A stretch of 64,000 nucleotides of DNA from Corella eumyota (taxonomy: Eukaryota > Chordata > Ascidiacea > Phlebobranchia > Corellidae): positions 10,478,001 to 10,542,000 of the forward strand of contig OY720103.1 of NCBI GenBank assembly GCA_963082875.1, given 5' to 3'. Of this stretch, positions 62,733 through 64,000 are shown piece after piece. A model generated the notes under the pieces. That model saw only the letters and a list, made by a program, of their open reading frames with translations. It did not search any database and was not told the DNA's origin. The first letter of the stretch is position 1, and every line of letters starts with the position of its first letter. Position numbers and translations under genes: made by a program.

Positions 62733-64000
62733 TTACAGCCATTCATTGAAATTAAAATTCGGATAATTAAGAATTTTGGTATTTGAAAGGTTGTTTCCGT
62801 TATTGGTAACATCGCCGCCATGATAGTAATATGGAACATCCACAGAAACTATTTTGTCAGCAGCATCAATATATTTAGTTGTAGTTAGTTCGTACAGCAG
62901 TCTACACACCTAAAGGACAAAAAAACATTTTTTGTAGGTTATCATTACTTAATTATGATTTATTCCGAGTTATATTTCGTAAATAAACATTTTTTAATTC
63001 ACTTACATTTGATGAGAATGTACAGACAACGAAATCACATTCCATTAGAACGTTTAAATCTAGGATCATTCCTTTTAACCCCATATCACTATTTCTGTAC
63101 CATACCTCTGCGTGCTTAACTATATTTTCATCGTATAAGAACATGTAGTTTTTATATCTATAACAACAAATAAGTTATTTAACATGTAAGAATCAAATTA
63201 AAAACCTAATATTAGGACAATATTAACCTGCAGCATTGGTAAGAGCACTTGGCTTTACTAGGTGATGTCTTGGGTTTGATTCCCACTGCCTTTACGCTGT
63301 AGCATCGTTAAGTAAGGCTTTTTAAACAATATAAACTCCTGCTGACTTAAAAATCTGATAAACAATTTAATTATCGGGCAATTATTATCAATAATATTCC
63401 GAACTGCTCAACTTTAAACTGGGTCGATATAAGTGACGTAATCTTACTTTTCGCGAAGTTCTTGAATTGCATTCACGTCATCAGTAGTGACGTAAACAGT
63501 TCGATTAATGTTCGGTGTCGTTAGAGCAAGATTGTCAAACCATTTTTCCACTTGTTTCATAAAAACATCGTTCTCTACAAACTTTGATTCTTCTTTTAGT
63601 TTGTCAGTTCGCCGAATGTGAATCCTGCAAAACAATATCCTCCACTTGAGCCTTTGGGTTTAATACCCACCAACGCCATGTTAGAATAAGTTAATATCAA
63701 TATTTTTTATTTTTCTATAAGGTTAGTTTAAATATATTAAGATTACCCTGCTAAAGGAATTCTAGGGCTATCCATTGCCAATTCTTTTTTTCTTTTGTCT
63801 ATTTCGTGGTGGAATGTTTCATTTATTTGGATTAGATATTTCATAATTTGGCCTATCCACCAAACAGGAACATTGATATTGTATTTAGAAGTTTTCTCCA
63901 ATAAACCTATTGGAATTGAACCAGGTTTGATAGATCTTTCATCATTATCACCTTCCCTTATTATCTGATCATTTTCGGATGCAATTCGGTTCGTAGCTCG
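62733..64000 (-). CDS. FUT8-type alpha-1,6-fucosyltransferase (GT23), C-terminal part, no SH3 domain seen
   Basis: Exons: 64000 (cut by window edge)-63747, 63624-63448, 63157-63007, 62909-62733; 253 residues visible. Matches to FUT8 in order: VWWIGQIMKYLIQINETF, IPLAGIHIRRTDKL (the HxRRTDK donor-binding motif of GT23/GT65/GT68), VYVTTDD, then GLKGMILDLNVLMECDFVVC and TFSSNVCRLLYEL. These belong to the GDP-fucose-binding half that adds core alpha-1,6 fucose to N-glycans in the Golgi. Vertebrate FUT8 continues with an SH3 domain; here the frame ends NYPNFNFNEWL and stop about 45 residues after VCR. The stop overlaps a GTAAGA donor-like site, so a further exon is possible. The N-terminal anchor and coiled coil lie outside the window. 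Confidence 0.85.
63225..63432 (+). mobile_element. tRNA-derived SINE
   Basis: Copy with a shortened head start (GCAGCATTGGTAAGAGCACT) and a cut tail, in the FUT8-like intron between 63158 and 63447. Confidence 0.72.

Overview
The window is nuclear DNA from an invertebrate chordate, most likely an ascidian tunicate of the Ciona type. It is very AT-rich between exons. Its genes have many small exons with clean GT-AG junctions, and they encode typical deuterostome proteins. Dozens of copies of one tRNA-derived SINE sit in the introns. The species is an inference from style and gene content; no species-diagnostic sequence was found.

Layout, left to right. 55-251 (-): first coding exon of an unrecognised gene. 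1506-13932 (+): an adhesion GPCR in 19 exons. 14340-21790 (+): TEX10/Ipi1, a ribosome-biogenesis protein, in 14 exons. 22943-27170 (-): a glycogen-targeting subunit of protein phosphatase 1 (PPP1R3 type). 27.2-31.1 kb: a SINE-free, gene-poor stretch. 31159-35802 (-): two tandem secreted EGF-repeat genes; the left copy has two in-frame stops. 38601-44138 (-): a TRIM71/LIN-41-type B-box/filamin/NHL gene with no RING in view. 45298-46754 (-): a Golgi carbohydrate sulfotransferase. 48137-50827 (+): SSR1/TRAP-alpha. 51390-54521 (-): CCDC113/CFAP263, a ciliary coiled-coil protein. 55867-61170 (+): casein kinase II alpha. 62733 to the right edge (-): the C-terminal part of a FUT8-type (GT23) fucosyltransferase.

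Most of the splice models were built by eye and checked by reading-frame closure. Summed exon lengths are multiples of three and give proteins of 1002, 802, 486, 675, 370, 293, 384 and 354 residues for the eight complete open genes. The genes do not form one pathway. Several act in the secretory pathway (SSR1, sulfotransferase, FUT8-like, EGF proteins). The rest are housekeeping or regulatory.

The non-coding part is dominated by the SINE. Nearly every intron longer than about 230 bases carries a copy, while introns of about 60-120 bases carry none. Other repeats are hAT-like MITEs with 8-bp target duplications, one of them inside a SINE, a CpG-rich foldback element, several intron minisatellites, and a second small dispersed repeat. 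I see no CRISPR array, no rRNA, no convincing functional tRNA and no endogenous virus. I did not find a clear new multi-gene system. The most interesting host-gene observations are a duplicated unknown cysteine module and a degenerate GPS in the adhesion GPCR, a likely U12-type intron in that gene, RING-less TRIM71, the SH3-less FUT8 relative and the decaying EGF tandem copy.
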